Source: Thermoplasmatales archaeon UBA582
Lineage (GTDB): Archaea; Thermoplasmatota; Thermoplasmata; Thermoplasmatales; Thermoplasmataceae
Assembly: GCA_002502705.1 (NCBI GenBank)
Contig: DAQB01000042.1
Location: forward strand, 2,766-17,055
Direction: 5' to 3'
DNA: 14,290 nt
Shown here: piece by piece, positions 1 through 6,848 of the stretch
How the letters are laid out: each line of letters opens with the position of its first letter
Numbering within the stretch: position 1 is the first letter of the stretch
Translations under genes and position numbers: made by a program
The notes under the pieces: model-generated
What the model saw: only the letters and a program-made list of their open reading frames with translations
Databases searched by the model: none
What the model was told of the DNA's origin: nothing

Positions 1-481
1 TCGCCACAAGCGCCATCATGAAGAGCAGAGAGGAGAGGCGGTTTGCAAACTGCAGAATGACTGGATCCAGATGGGATGATGAATTCAGGCCAACAACAGA
101 TCGCTCAAGTCTCCTGGCGACAACCCGGGACATGTGAAGTGCAACAGACTCCTCGGATCCACCGGGAAGGACAAAGAGATCTATCCTGCCTATCTCTTCT
201 CTATATCTCAAAGTTCTCTCCTCGACCCATTCAACATCCTTTTTTGTAACAATTCTGCCTGTCCCTTCAATCAAGATATGCTCACCCATATTGAATATGA
301 GTTCCTGGCATCTCTGCAGATCAGATGTAATATCTTCCCACTTTGATTTGACAATAGAAAACCCAAGGGAGCTGGAGGTCTCGTCAATCATACCTTCAAC
401 CTCGACGGCAATGGACGATTTAGTCATCCTTTCGCCGCCCTTTGATTCAGTCTCTCCGGAATCGCCCTTCCTTGTAAACAT
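1..481 (-). CDS. pduO: PduO-type ATP:cob(I)alamin adenosyltransferase (3' end missing)
   Basis: This cytoplasmic enzyme transfers the adenosyl group of ATP to cob(I)alamin, making the coenzyme B12 used by class II ribonucleotide reductase and B12 mutases. The reading frame is open for 160 codons and runs off the left edge, so the C-terminal part is missing. Family landmarks seen are the N-terminal ATP-binding TRKGDSGET (residues 3-11), a GGER turn (15-18), IDE (32-34, the conserved DEL position), LPGGSEES (105-112), the arginine-rich helix RVVARRLER (119-127) and ANRLSSLLF (146-154). The sequence resembles the structurally solved Thermoplasma acidophilum protein as I remember it. ATG at 481 is chosen because MFTRKGD is the usual family N-terminus; an in-frame GTG lies two codons upstream. 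It follows alaX by 50 bases on the same strand. Family assignment is secure; the gene symbol is by family name only. Confidence 0.9.
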   Translation of the reverse strand, partial: MFTRKGDSGETESKGGERMTKSSIAVEVEGMIDETSSSLGFSIVKSKWEDITSDLQRCQELIFNMGEHILIEGTGRIVTKKDVEWVEERTLRYREEIGRIDLFVLPGGSEESVALHMSRVVARRLERSVVGLNSSSHLDPVILQFANRLSSLLFMMALVA

Positions 482-523
482 AGGCACAATAATGCTTGCT
501 TCTTATTATGGATTGCACTAAAT

Positions 524-531
524 GTTTATAA
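524..531 (-). promoter_or_regulatory. Possible TATA box for the adenosyltransferase gene
   Basis: Read on the minus strand this is TATAAACA, ending at the alaX stop codon. It is about 45 bases before the ATG at 481, so it would give a transcript with a leader of roughly 20 bases. No Shine-Dalgarno sequence is visible before that ATG. The gene could equally be read through from alaX. Confidence 0.35.
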
Positions 532-1251
532 TCAGGAAAGTGTGATGTTGAGGCGCTTATTTCTTCGTCCCTTGCTCTCAATTCCAGACAACTTAAGTGT
601 ACCAACCTCTCTGGTATTGTTCACATGTGTACCGCCATCTGCCTGCATGTCAACACCTTCAATTTCAATTACCCTAACAACATCAAGTCTTTTCAACAGT
701 TCTCTTCCCGGGACTGTTCTTGCCAGGCCCTCTATGGAAAGTGCCTTAGCCTGATCAAGCTCCAGGATTTTTACAGGGTGTCCTTCAGATATTATTCTAT
801 TTGCCTCGTCAATAATTTTTTGTGCGATTTCCCTTGTAAAATCCTGAAAATCGAAATCTACCCTCGCCCTGTCCTGATAGATCTGAGAACCTGTTATCAG
901 GCCAAAGTTTTCAGGGTTATGATGAACTACGGCATCTATTATGTGGATTGCAGTATGATATCTCATGTGTGAATATCTTCTGTTCCAATCTATTTCCATG
1001 TGACATCTGTCCCCGGGTGAAAGTTTAACATCGCCTTCTATTCTGTGAAATACATCATCATCCTTCTTTGTAACATCAATTACTCTTAGATCAGAACCGT
1101 TCCATTTTATTGTGCCGGTATCATTTGGCTGGCCGCCACCAGTTGCGTAAAAAATGGTTTTATCAAACACAAGTCCGGAATCATCAGCTTTTTGGAATAT
1201 TGCGTCTGCACTCTTAATATAAGAGTCTTTGAGGAAAACCTTTTCTGTCAT
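532..1251 (-). CDS. alaX: Alanyl-tRNA editing protein AlaX
   Basis: AlaX is a free-standing cytoplasmic homologue of the alanyl-tRNA synthetase editing domain that removes serine or glycine wrongly attached to tRNA-Ala. At 239 aa this is the medium-length type, with an N-terminal beta-barrel portion. Seen motifs are FYATGGGQPNDTG (34-46), matching the synthetase SGGQ..D.G signature; the zinc and catalytic HxxxH as HTAIH (His99, His103); and GGTHVNNTREVG (206-217) with His209. The usual Cys of the CGGTH zinc motif is replaced by Asp205 (ADGGTH). The C-terminus is basic (GRRNKRLN), as expected for tRNA contact. ATG at 1251 gives the normal N-terminus, and AT-rich promoter-like sequence lies just upstream. 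The family call is secure; which mischarged amino acid it removes cannot be read from the sequence. Confidence 0.93.
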   Translation of the reverse strand: MTEKVFLKDSYIKSADAIFQKADDSGLVFDKTIFYATGGGQPNDTGTIKWNGSDLRVIDVTKKDDDVFHRIEGDVKLSPGDRCHMEIDWNRRYSHMRYHTAIHIIDAVVHHNPENFGLITGSQIYQDRARVDFDFQDFTREIAQKIIDEANRIISEGHPVKILELDQAKALSIEGLARTVPGRELLKRLDVVRVIEIEGVDMQADGGTHVNNTREVGTLKLSGIESKGRRNKRLNITLS

Positions 1252-1272
1252 AGTTTTGGAATGTTTTATTCA

Positions 1273-1294
1273 ATAATAACCCATCGTATTATAC
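1273..1294. promoter_or_regulatory. AT-rich promoter region upstream of alaX, possibly bidirectional
   Basis: On the minus strand, TTATTATT (1273-1280) lies about 25 bases before the alaX ATG and would give a leaderless message. A second TATA-like element, GTATTATAC on plus (1286-1294), is almost self-complementary. It could serve alaX with a short leader, or start a plus-strand transcript near 1316 that would run through the hairpin at 1425-1465. Assignment rests on spacing alone. Confidence 0.35.
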
Positions 1295-1424
1295 TGAACT
1301 AGATACTTGAGCGATTGCTTTTCAACCAAATATCGATCGGTTAAACGAATCGCCCTACACCCTTGCAGTTCCCAGCAATGTCATACTCATAACTTAGATG
1401 AAAACGTTTTTGCAAGTTTATCTA

Positions 1425-1465
1425 GCAGGTTAATTGTGAAATCTCAAGTTTTCACTATAACCTGC
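1425..1465 (+). terminator. Long two-part hairpin followed by T-run: terminator or small-RNA 3' end
   Basis: GCAGGTTA (1425-1432) pairs perfectly with TAACCTGC (1458-1465). Inside, GTGAAA (1436-1441) pairs perfectly with TTTCAC (1450-1455) around the eight-base loop TCTCAAGT, and a small internal loop separates the two stems. On the plus strand it is followed at once by ATGATTTTTC, so it looks like an intrinsic terminator or the 3' end of a structured RNA reading rightward. No plus-strand protein gene lies upstream, and no T-run follows on the minus strand. Confidence 0.45.
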
Positions 1466-1539
1466 ATGATTTTTCTTTCCAATCAGTAAGCATAATCGGC
1501 TCTTTCTTATTCCATAATTCTAAAGATACTTTATGAACT

Positions 1540-1557
1540 AATTTCAGCGCTGAAATT
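1540..1557. promoter_or_regulatory. Perfect 18-base palindrome, possible operator
   Basis: AATTTCAGCGCTGAAATT is exactly self-complementary over 18 bases with no spacer, and its symmetry ends sharply at both sides. That form suits a binding site for a dimeric helix-turn-helix regulator better than an RNA hairpin, which would have no loop. It lies 85 bases beyond the stop of the FMN enzyme gene and almost 290 bases upstream of alaX, so its target is unclear. Confidence 0.35.
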
Positions 1558-1642
1558 TTCATGCCTCTGTTTATTTCAAGGATGAATCTGTCCTATTAGA
1601 TCTCTCAGATATCCGAATCGATCTAATTGCAATCAATGCTCT

Positions 1643-2800
1643 TTACATTTTAATGATGGAGTCTCTTGACAATTGCGATGGTGAATTAAAGCCAGATAGT
1701 CCAAGCTGAAGATCCATTTCTGAAGTGATCTGATTAAGATAGGCTTCAACCCCTCTCTGTCCACCAGCAGCAAGTGCATAAGCATATGGTCTTCCGATCA
1801 GAACTGCTTTAGCTCCCAGCGAAATGGCCTTCATTGCGTCTGCAGCATGCCTGATACCACTGTCCAGCATTAGGTCAACGCCCACTTTCTTTTTATCAGT
1901 TATTATTGACAGCGCGTCGATCGTGGAAATAGCTCCGTCCACCTGTCTGCCTCCATGATTTGATATGACTATTCCCTTCACACCTGCATCAATTCCCATT
2001 TCGACATCCTCAGGATGGGTTATCCCCTTGAGAACTACAGGAAGTTTGGTGAACTTCAATATTTCAGAAAGATCATCCCAGGAGAATTCAGGGTTAACAT
2101 ATACGGAGAGGAATTTCATGATAGCGCCCATCATATCCTGATCAGGTAGTTTATCCAGACCTGAAAGGAAGACTTCATCTGAAAGATAATTTGCAATTCC
2201 TTCCCCCTTGAGGAATGGCAGATATTCATTCTTAAGATCCCTCTCCCGCCAGCCAAGCATTGTTGTGTCAACCGTCACAACAAGTGTCGTATAGCCGGAT
2301 TTCTCAGCTCTTCTTATCATACTTTTCACAAGTTCCATGTCTTTTCCGGGATAAAGCTGGAACCATTTTTCTGATAACGGTGCTTCCGTTGCAACCTCCT
2401 CAATCGTGTGTGAAGAAACCGTGCTCAGAACAAACGGAATGCCGAAATTGCCTGCAGCTTTTGCAGCACCGATTTCTGCTTCACTATGGATGATTGACAT
2501 CACACCTATTGGGGCCAGAATAAATGGTGTTGCCTGTTTGCGTCCCATTAGTGTTATTGAAAGATCCCTTTCGCCCACATTCCTCAGATATCTCGGTCTA
2601 ATCTTCCATTTCTTGAAAGACTCAATGTTTCCCTTCAGTGTACTCTCAAAGCCTGCTCCGCCTTCAAGGTAACCCCATGCTTCTTCCGACATTTTCTGTC
2701 TCGCTAATCTCTTCCACTGAATCAGGGATTGGGGGTATTCACGATATGGATCCGACAAACTATACCTTGCAGTCTGATATTTAAGACCAAGATTTGACAT
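1643..2800 (-). CDS. FMN-dependent alpha-hydroxy-acid oxidising enzyme, lactate 2-monooxygenase-like
   Basis: A 385-residue TIM-barrel flavoenzyme that should oxidise a short 2-hydroxy acid such as L-lactate. Family residues seen: Tyr44 in GYLEGGAG; FMN-loop LAPIGV (95-100); ST (126-127); FQLY (147-150, Gln148 and Tyr150); VTVDT (175-179); Lys258 in VLKGI; the catalytic SNHGGRQVDG (280-289, base His282, substrate Arg285); DSGIR (313-317); and GRPYAYALAAGG (336-347). GWRERDL and GIANYLSDEVF (183-211) and Gly99 match the mycobacterial lactate monooxygenase branch as recalled, rather than lactate oxidase, which carries Ala at that place. The product might then be acetate, CO2 and water, but a dehydrogenase passing electrons to a carrier is also possible. 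ATG at 2800 has an A/T box 25 bases upstream, fitting a leaderless message. It is transcribed divergently from the disulfide oxidoreductase gene. Confidence 0.9.
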   Translation of the reverse strand: MSNLGLKYQTARYSLSDPYREYPQSLIQWKRLARQKMSEEAWGYLEGGAGFESTLKGNIESFKKWKIRPRYLRNVGERDLSITLMGRKQATPFILAPIGVMSIIHSEAEIGAAKAAGNFGIPFVLSTVSSHTIEEVATEAPLSEKWFQLYPGKDMELVKSMIRRAEKSGYTTLVVTVDTTMLGWRERDLKNEYLPFLKGEGIANYLSDEVFLSGLDKLPDQDMMGAIMKFLSVYVNPEFSWDDLSEILKFTKLPVVLKGITHPEDVEMGIDAGVKGIVISNHGGRQVDGAISTIDALSIITDKKKVGVDLMLDSGIRHAADAMKAISLGAKAVLIGRPYAYALAAGGQRGVEAYLNQITSEMDLQLGLSGFNSPSQLSRDSIIKM

Positions 2801-2820
2801 ACATTTACGAATGACAGAAA

Positions 2821-2830
2821 GTTATTAATT
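2821..2830 (-). promoter_or_regulatory. TATA-like box for the FMN enzyme gene
   Basis: AATTAATAAC on the minus strand is centred about 25 bases before the ATG at 2800, the spacing expected when transcription starts at or next to the start codon. No ribosome-binding site is seen, which also fits a leaderless message. Confidence 0.45.
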
Positions 2831-2852
2831 GTTTTGAGCCGGCGAAGTAATG

Positions 2853-2862
2853 TTATTATATC
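2853..2862 (+). promoter_or_regulatory. TATA-like box for the disulfide oxidoreductase gene
   Basis: TTATTATATC is centred about 30 bases before the ATG at 2888. It supports that ATG over the upstream TTG at 2834, because the TTG would lie before the promoter box. Together with the box at 2821-2830 it forms a compact divergent promoter region. Confidence 0.45.
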
Positions 2863-2887
2863 AATGATTAATAGTGCGTGGATTACT

Positions 2888-3547
2888 ATGCCGCTCATAA
2901 GAGAAGAGGATCTTCAATTTCTAAAAGAGGAGTTTAAAAAGTATCTTGTTGACAATGTTGAGCTTGTCGTTTTTTCATCAGAAAATGAGGACTGCAAATA
3001 CTGTAAGGAAGTGGTTCAGATCTGCGATGAGTTATCACAGACTTCAGACAAGTTATCAACTAAGGTATTCATTTATGAAAAAGATAGTGAAGAGGTCAAG
3101 GCATTCGGTATTGAGAAATCCCCTGCCATGGTTGTAACAAAGTCCGGTGTCAGGGACGGCAGGGTAAAGTACTATGGAATACCATCCGGATACGAGTTTG
3201 GTTCCGTAATAGAGGACATCAAGATGGTCTCATCAAATGAAACAAATATATCATCAAAGGCCATGGAGATTATTTCAAAGATAGATAAACCGATAAATAT
3301 CAAGGTATTTGTGACAACAACCTGTCCATATTGCCCGAGGGCCGTAGGGACAGCTCATAAGTTTGCACTCGCAAACAGCAATATAACAGGCGAGATGATT
3401 GAGGCAGGAGAATTCTCAGCAGACGCTGGCAATTTTGGTGTTTCATCGGTACCGCATATAGTGATCAATGGGGACGTTCAGTTTGTTGGTGCAAGATCAG
3501 ACGAGGAATTTGCAGAATTCGTTATGCAGGCATTCACTCATTCCTGA
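2888..3547 (+). CDS. Protein disulfide oxidoreductase (two-domain glutaredoxin-like PDO)
   Basis: A 219-residue cytoplasmic thiol-disulfide exchange protein built of two thioredoxin folds, the archaeal PDO that makes, breaks or reshuffles disulfides and usually takes electrons from a thioredoxin reductase-like partner. The N-terminal unit has CKYC (36-39) and its cis-proline at Pro79 (KSPAMVV). The C-terminal unit has CPYC (146-149), preceded by the strand IKVFVTTT, and its cis-proline at Pro189 (VPHIVI). Both sites are complete, so both units should be active. Length and order match the Pyrococcus furiosus type. An in-frame TTG at 2834 would add 18 residues, but it precedes the likely TATA box, and MPLIREEDLQ is a normal family N-terminus, so ATG 2888 is chosen. 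It may be cotranscribed with the SCP2 gene 54 bases downstream, although that gene has its own promoter-like box. Confidence 0.92.
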   Translation: MPLIREEDLQFLKEEFKKYLVDNVELVVFSSENEDCKYCKEVVQICDELSQTSDKLSTKVFIYEKDSEEVKAFGIEKSPAMVVTKSGVRDGRVKYYGIPSGYEFGSVIEDIKMVSSNETNISSKAMEIISKIDKPINIKVFVTTTCPYCPRAVGTAHKFALANSNITGEMIEAGEFSADAGNFGVSSVPHIVINGDVQFVGARSDEEFAEFVMQAFTHS

Positions 3548-3553
3548 TTATAC

Positions 3554-3563
3554 CTTAAATATA
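3554..3563 (+). promoter_or_regulatory. TATA-like box for the SCP2/acyl-CoA/ABC cluster
   Basis: CTTAAATATA starts seven bases after the PDO stop codon and is centred about 43 bases before the SCP2 ATG, giving a leader of roughly 17 bases. A weaker CATAATAT (3574-3581) at about 25 bases is an alternative for leaderless transcription. Either would start the four-gene cluster. Confidence 0.4.
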
Positions 3564-3601
3564 TTGCAAAATTCATAATATCCATGAAGATATCTTGAAT
3601 A

Positions 3602-3937
3602 ATGTCATCTTTTGATATCATAGTTGGAATGATAGAAAAGGCAAAGAGCCAGCCAGCGGTAATGGAACAAGTCAAAGGTCCTTCCAAGACTTTTCAGATT
3701 AGTCCATCTGACTCGGATCATTATTATGTTGTGGTTGGCGAAGGCAATATTTCTGTTAGCAAGGGCGACGGCACATCTCCAGCTGCCACAATATCTGCCA
3801 CTGATTCGCTCCTCTCTGATATTTTCTCTGGTAAGGCAGATGCAATCAGCGCATTCATGAGCGGTAAATTGAAGGTAAGTGGTGATATTTTCGGTGCACA
3901 GAAATTAACAGACATAATGAAGAAAGCCGGGAAGTGA
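3602..3937 (+). CDS. SCP2 sterol-carrier/lipid-transfer domain protein
   Basis: A 111-residue single-domain protein of the SCP2 fold, which forms a hydrophobic tunnel and binds fatty acids, fatty acyl-CoA or other lipids without catalysis. The diagnostic part is the C-terminal half: DLL..IFSGKADAISAFMSG (68-87) then KLKVSGDIFGAQKL (88-101), the GKLK(V/I).GD signature. The amphipathic first helix (SFDIIVGMIEKAKS) and the strands YYVVVGEGNISVSKG also fit. No signal peptide or membrane segment is present, so it is cytoplasmic. It ends four bases before the start of the acyl-CoA dehydrogenase/hydratase fusion, which strongly implies cotranscription and a role in presenting or buffering acyl-CoA for that enzyme. 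The ligand is unknown, and is of interest because archaeal membrane lipids are isoprenoid ethers rather than fatty acid esters. Confidence 0.85.
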   Translation: MSSFDIIVGMIEKAKSQPAVMEQVKGPSKTFQISPSDSDHYYVVVGEGNISVSKGDGTSPAATISATDSLLSDIFSGKADAISAFMSGKLKVSGDIFGAQKLTDIMKKAGK

Positions 3938-3941
3938 AATC

Positions 3942-5933
3942 TTGGAAATCAAAAGATCAGCTGTGATCGGTTCCGGGTTGATGGGTCACGGAATTGCAGA
4001 GGTTTTCGCCCTTTCAGGATTGAATGTCGTTCTGAATGATGTTTCTCAGGAATTCCTGGACAGAGCAAAGGAAAACATCCTTGGAAGTCTGACTAAGATG
4101 AAAAACGGCAATAAGATAACTGAGGAAAAGCTGAAACTAACACTTGACAAAATATTCTATACCACCGACCTAAAGCAGGCAGTTTCGGATGCAGACATAA
4201 TCCTTGAAGCAGTTCCTGAAATACTTGACCTGAAAAAGAAGGTATTGTCTGATGTGGCAAATTCCTGCAGACCTGATGCAATAATTGCATCAAACACATC
4301 AAATTTCAAGATCACAACCCTCCAGGAGGATATTTCCCACCCGGAAAGGGTTGCGGGCATGCATTTCTTCAATCCACCCGTTGTTCTGAAACTCGTCGAA
4401 GTTGTCAAGGGTGAAAGGACTTCACAGCAGACATTTGATTCTGTCTATGACCTTACGAAAAAGATCGGAAAGGTGCCAATAAGGGTTATGAAAGATTCAC
4501 CAGGCTTTGTTGTAAACAGGATAAATGCGCCTGAGAGTCTTCTATTCTGTCTCCTTCTGGATAAAGGAATAGACAACCCGGATGCAATTGACAGGTTTGC
4601 CCGGTCACAGGGATTACCGATGGGTCCCTACGAACTCATGGATTATGTAGGTATTGACACAGTTGTGCACTCAATGGAATATTATTCAAAAGAGCTTTCA
4701 CCAGATTACGCGAAATGCTCTGCCTTCAGGAACTTAATGGAGAAAAATCACCTTGGAAGGAAGACAGGCCATGGTTTCTATCTATGGCAGGACGGCAGGG
4801 CCCAGATTCCTGCAGGCGATGTCTCATCTAAGGTCGAATTGATGGATGTTCTTGCGGTTGAATTGAATGAGGCAGTAAAGTTACTCGAAGAAGGCGTTGC
4901 AACTCCTGAGGACATAGAAACAGGTGTCAGGGAGGGAATGAACCGCCCATTCGGGCCGATATCAGTTGCACAGGGTCTCACGAACTCAGAAATCCTTTCA
5001 AAGCTCACAGACCTTTCAAAGAAATTTGAGACCACCGTGTTTGAACCGGCGAATTCAATCAAGGAAGGAAAACTGAAAGAGATCATATCTGGGAAAATGA
5101 AAAGGGAAGATCACAGGGAAACACAAAAGGAAACTCAAAAGCCCTCTGGTCAGGCAGCATCTGAAGATCCAGTCATTGTTGAAAGAAAAGGAAAAGTTGC
5201 GAGGGTGATACTGAATAATGGCCGCCTGAATCTGCTGAACCAGAACCTGATGAGATCCCTGGATGCAAAGTTGCAGGAATTATCCGAGGATCGTGAAATA
5301 TATGTCATCATCGTAACAGGACAGGGAGAGGTATTTTCAGCGGGTGCTGAATTATCTCAATTCTTTTCCGGTGGTATCGATTTCATGGATGGTTCAAGAT
5401 ATGGTCAGTCAGTTTTCCGAAGACTATCAGAAATGAGGAAGATCACAATAGCGGAGATAAAGGGCTATGCTCTTGGCGGTGGCTTCGAATTATCGCTGGC
5501 GTGTGACATCAGGTTTTCCACTCCTGAAGCTAAGATAGGCTTTCCAGAGGTTCAGAGAGGCCTCCTTCCAGGCTGGGGTGGCACTCAGAGGCTTCCAAGG
5601 CTTATCGGCATGTCAAGAGCTTCATACCTGATCCTCTCGGCAGAGAGGATAAATGGAAACGAGGCAAAGGAAATTGGTATTGTCAGCAGGTTATATCCTC
5701 CCGAAGGGATCGACGATGAGACAATTAAATTTGCAGATGAGTTATCGAGAAAGGTAGCCCCAGGCGCCGCTTATCTTGCCAAAACTTTGATATCGAGAGG
5801 CATGGACTCATCCCTGGATGATGGATTTGCAATGGAATCGATCTCAATGGGTCTTATTTTTGGAACAGAGGACCTGAAAGAAGGCATATCAGCTTTTATG
5901 CAGAAACGTGATCCGGAGTTCAAGGGTAAGTGA
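3942..5933 (+). CDS. Bifunctional 3-hydroxyacyl-CoA dehydrogenase / enoyl-CoA hydratase
   Basis: A 663-residue fusion for two consecutive beta-oxidation steps: hydration of trans-2-enoyl-CoA and NAD-linked oxidation of (S)-3-hydroxyacyl-CoA. The N-terminal dehydrogenase (1-380) has the Rossmann motif GSGLMGHGIA (10-19), Asp33 ending strand 2, SNTS (117-120), catalytic His141 in HFFNPP with Glu153, and Asn192 in GFVVNR. A hydrophilic linker (about 384-408) precedes the crotonase domain (409-663), which has the oxyanion-hole FSAGAE (465-470), GGGFE with catalytic Glu516, and FPE with catalytic Glu536, followed by GWGGTQRL. Both active sites look intact. Domain order is that of archaeal fusions and opposite to bacterial FadB. 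TTG at 3942 is the start: MEIKRSAVIGSG leads straight into the Rossmann strand, and GTGA lies a few bases upstream. Substrate chain length is not readable; crotonyl-CoA or longer enoyl-CoA are possible. Confidence 0.93.
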   Translation: MEIKRSAVIGSGLMGHGIAEVFALSGLNVVLNDVSQEFLDRAKENILGSLTKMKNGNKITEEKLKLTLDKIFYTTDLKQAVSDADIILEAVPEILDLKKKVLSDVANSCRPDAIIASNTSNFKITTLQEDISHPERVAGMHFFNPPVVLKLVEVVKGERTSQQTFDSVYDLTKKIGKVPIRVMKDSPGFVVNRINAPESLLFCLLLDKGIDNPDAIDRFARSQGLPMGPYELMDYVGIDTVVHSMEYYSKELSPDYAKCSAFRNLMEKNHLGRKTGHGFYLWQDGRAQIPAGDVSSKVELMDVLAVELNEAVKLLEEGVATPEDIETGVREGMNRPFGPISVAQGLTNSEILSKLTDLSKKFETTVFEPANSIKEGKLKEIISGKMKREDHRETQKETQKPSGQAASEDPVIVERKGKVARVILNNGRLNLLNQNLMRSLDAKLQELSEDREIYVIIVTGQGEVFSAGAELSQFFSGGIDFMDGSRYGQSVFRRLSEMRKITIAEIKGYALGGGFELSLACDIRFSTPEAKIGFPEVQRGLLPGWGGTQRLPRLIGMSRASYLILSAERINGNEAKEIGIVSRLYPPEGIDDETIKFADELSRKVAPGAAYLAKTLISRGMDSSLDDGFAMESISMGLIFGTEDLKEGISAFMQKRDPEFKGK

Positions 5934-5936
5934 TCC
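5930..5936 (+). promoter_or_regulatory. Strong Shine-Dalgarno site for the ABC ATPase gene
   Basis: GTGATCC matches seven bases of the archaeal GGAGGTGATCC consensus and lies six bases before the ATG at 5943. It overlaps the stop codon of the fusion gene, so the ATPase is translated internally within a polycistronic message. Confidence 0.65.
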
Positions 5937-5942
5937 ACGGAA

Positions 5943-6848
5943 ATGGCGATTGAGGCCGTTAATCTTTCAAAATCCTTCGGTAAAAGGTCCATTCTCAAGG
6001 ACATATCATTCAGCGTTCAACCTGGAGAGCTCATGGGTCTCGCCGGATTGAACGGTGCAGGCAAGACGACAATAATCCGAATGCTCGCTGGAGTTCTGCA
6101 GCCTGAGCATGGGAGCATACTCATAGACGGGAGTAATATCGCTACTGATAAAGCAAACGCATCAAAAAAGATAGGATGGGTACAGGAAAACCCGGTTTTT
6201 TTCCCTGAATCTACTGTAGAGGGAACTATCACCTATTTTGCCAGGCTACGTGGTATTGATCGTGCATCAGCAACAGCAGAGATCCAGGGGGCACTTGATG
6301 TTGCCGGTATTTCAGGCATAAAGAAAGCAAAGATACGAAATCTCTCAATGGGTCTAAGGAAGAGGCTTTCGATTGCTATAAGCACTTTAGGGCACCCAAA
6401 AAACTATCTTTTTGATGAGATATTTAACGGAATAGATCCGGATGGGATAAAGTTCCTCAAGGAGCGGATAAACGGGCTGAAAAAAGAGGGATGTTCCATT
6501 CTTCTCAGCTCGCATGTGCTCAGTGAGATGCAGTCATTTGCTGATAGGGTGATGATACTCCATCAAGGATCCATCGCCGATATTGTTTCCACATCGGATC
6601 TTGCAATGAAAGGTTTATACAATATCAAGATAACAGTCGAGAATCCAGATAATAAGCTGATGGATTTCCTAGATAAATTCGGTGAGATAGATGTCAGTGG
6701 AAAGACAATCCGTATCAAAAAGGCTACAGGAGACGTAGGAACAATAAACCCATTCCTGGTCAAAAATGGATATTCCGTTATGGAACTGACAATGACTGAA
6801 AACCTGCTTGAGGATTATTTCAACGATAAGACAAGGAATGTAAAATGA
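5943..6848 (+). CDS. ABC transporter ATP-binding protein (ABC-2 exporter type)
   Basis: A 301-residue peripheral ATPase that would energise the membrane partner encoded immediately downstream. All nucleotide-binding motifs are present: Walker A GLNGAGKT (35-42), Q-loop Gln81 (WVQENP), signature LSMGL (134-138, where LSGGQ is commonest), Walker B LFDEIFNGIDP (156-166) with Asp158 and Glu159, and switch His191 (SSHVLSEM). The layout, with FNG.DP after Walker B and a variable C-terminal extension (220-301), is that of CcmA/DrrA-type export ATPases rather than importers. It begins nine bases after the acyl-CoA fusion gene and overlaps the permease start by four bases (ATGA), so the two subunits are translationally coupled. 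The substrate cannot be read from the ATPase; the operon context hints at a lipid-related one, which is inference. Confidence 0.92.
   Translation: MAIEAVNLSKSFGKRSILKDISFSVQPGELMGLAGLNGAGKTTIIRMLAGVLQPEHGSILIDGSNIATDKANASKKIGWVQENPVFFPESTVEGTITYFARLRGIDRASATAEIQGALDVAGISGIKKAKIRNLSMGLRKRLSIAISTLGHPKNYLFDEIFNGIDPDGIKFLKERINGLKKEGCSILLSSHVLSEMQSFADRVMILHQGSIADIVSTSDLAMKGLYNIKITVENPDNKLMDFLDKFGEIDVSGKTIRIKKATGDVGTINPFLVKNGYSVMELTMTENLLEDYFNDKTRNVK

Larger units (their letters stand above)
1252..1642. other. Intergenic region of about 390 bases without a credible gene
   Basis: The stretch lies between the alaX start and the stop of the FMN enzyme gene, both on the minus strand. No frame gives a protein with recognisable composition: the longest ORF (1307-1489, TTG start, 60 codons) is interrupted by the hairpin and has no family look. 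It holds the alaX promoter region, a ten-base palindrome AAAACGTTTT (1401-1410), a long hairpin with a following T-run, and an 18-base perfect palindrome. No tRNA T-loop or C/D-box pair was found. A small RNA or a regulatory region for alaX is the most likely content. Confidence 0.6.

Noticed and set aside
134..521. Two plus-strand ORFs (134-346 and 291-521)
   Set aside because: They lie opposite the cobalamin adenosyltransferase gene, whose minus-strand frame carries clear family motifs throughout.
1307..1489. A 60-codon plus-strand ORF in the gene-free stretch
   Set aside because: It starts with TTG without a ribosome site, has an unremarkable composition with no family resemblance, and its end is occupied by the hairpin at 1425-1465.
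2834..2887. An 18-residue N-terminal extension of the disulfide oxidoreductase from TTG 2834
   Set aside because: The TATA-like box for the gene lies at 2853-2862, after that TTG, and ATG 2888 gives the usual PDO N-terminus.
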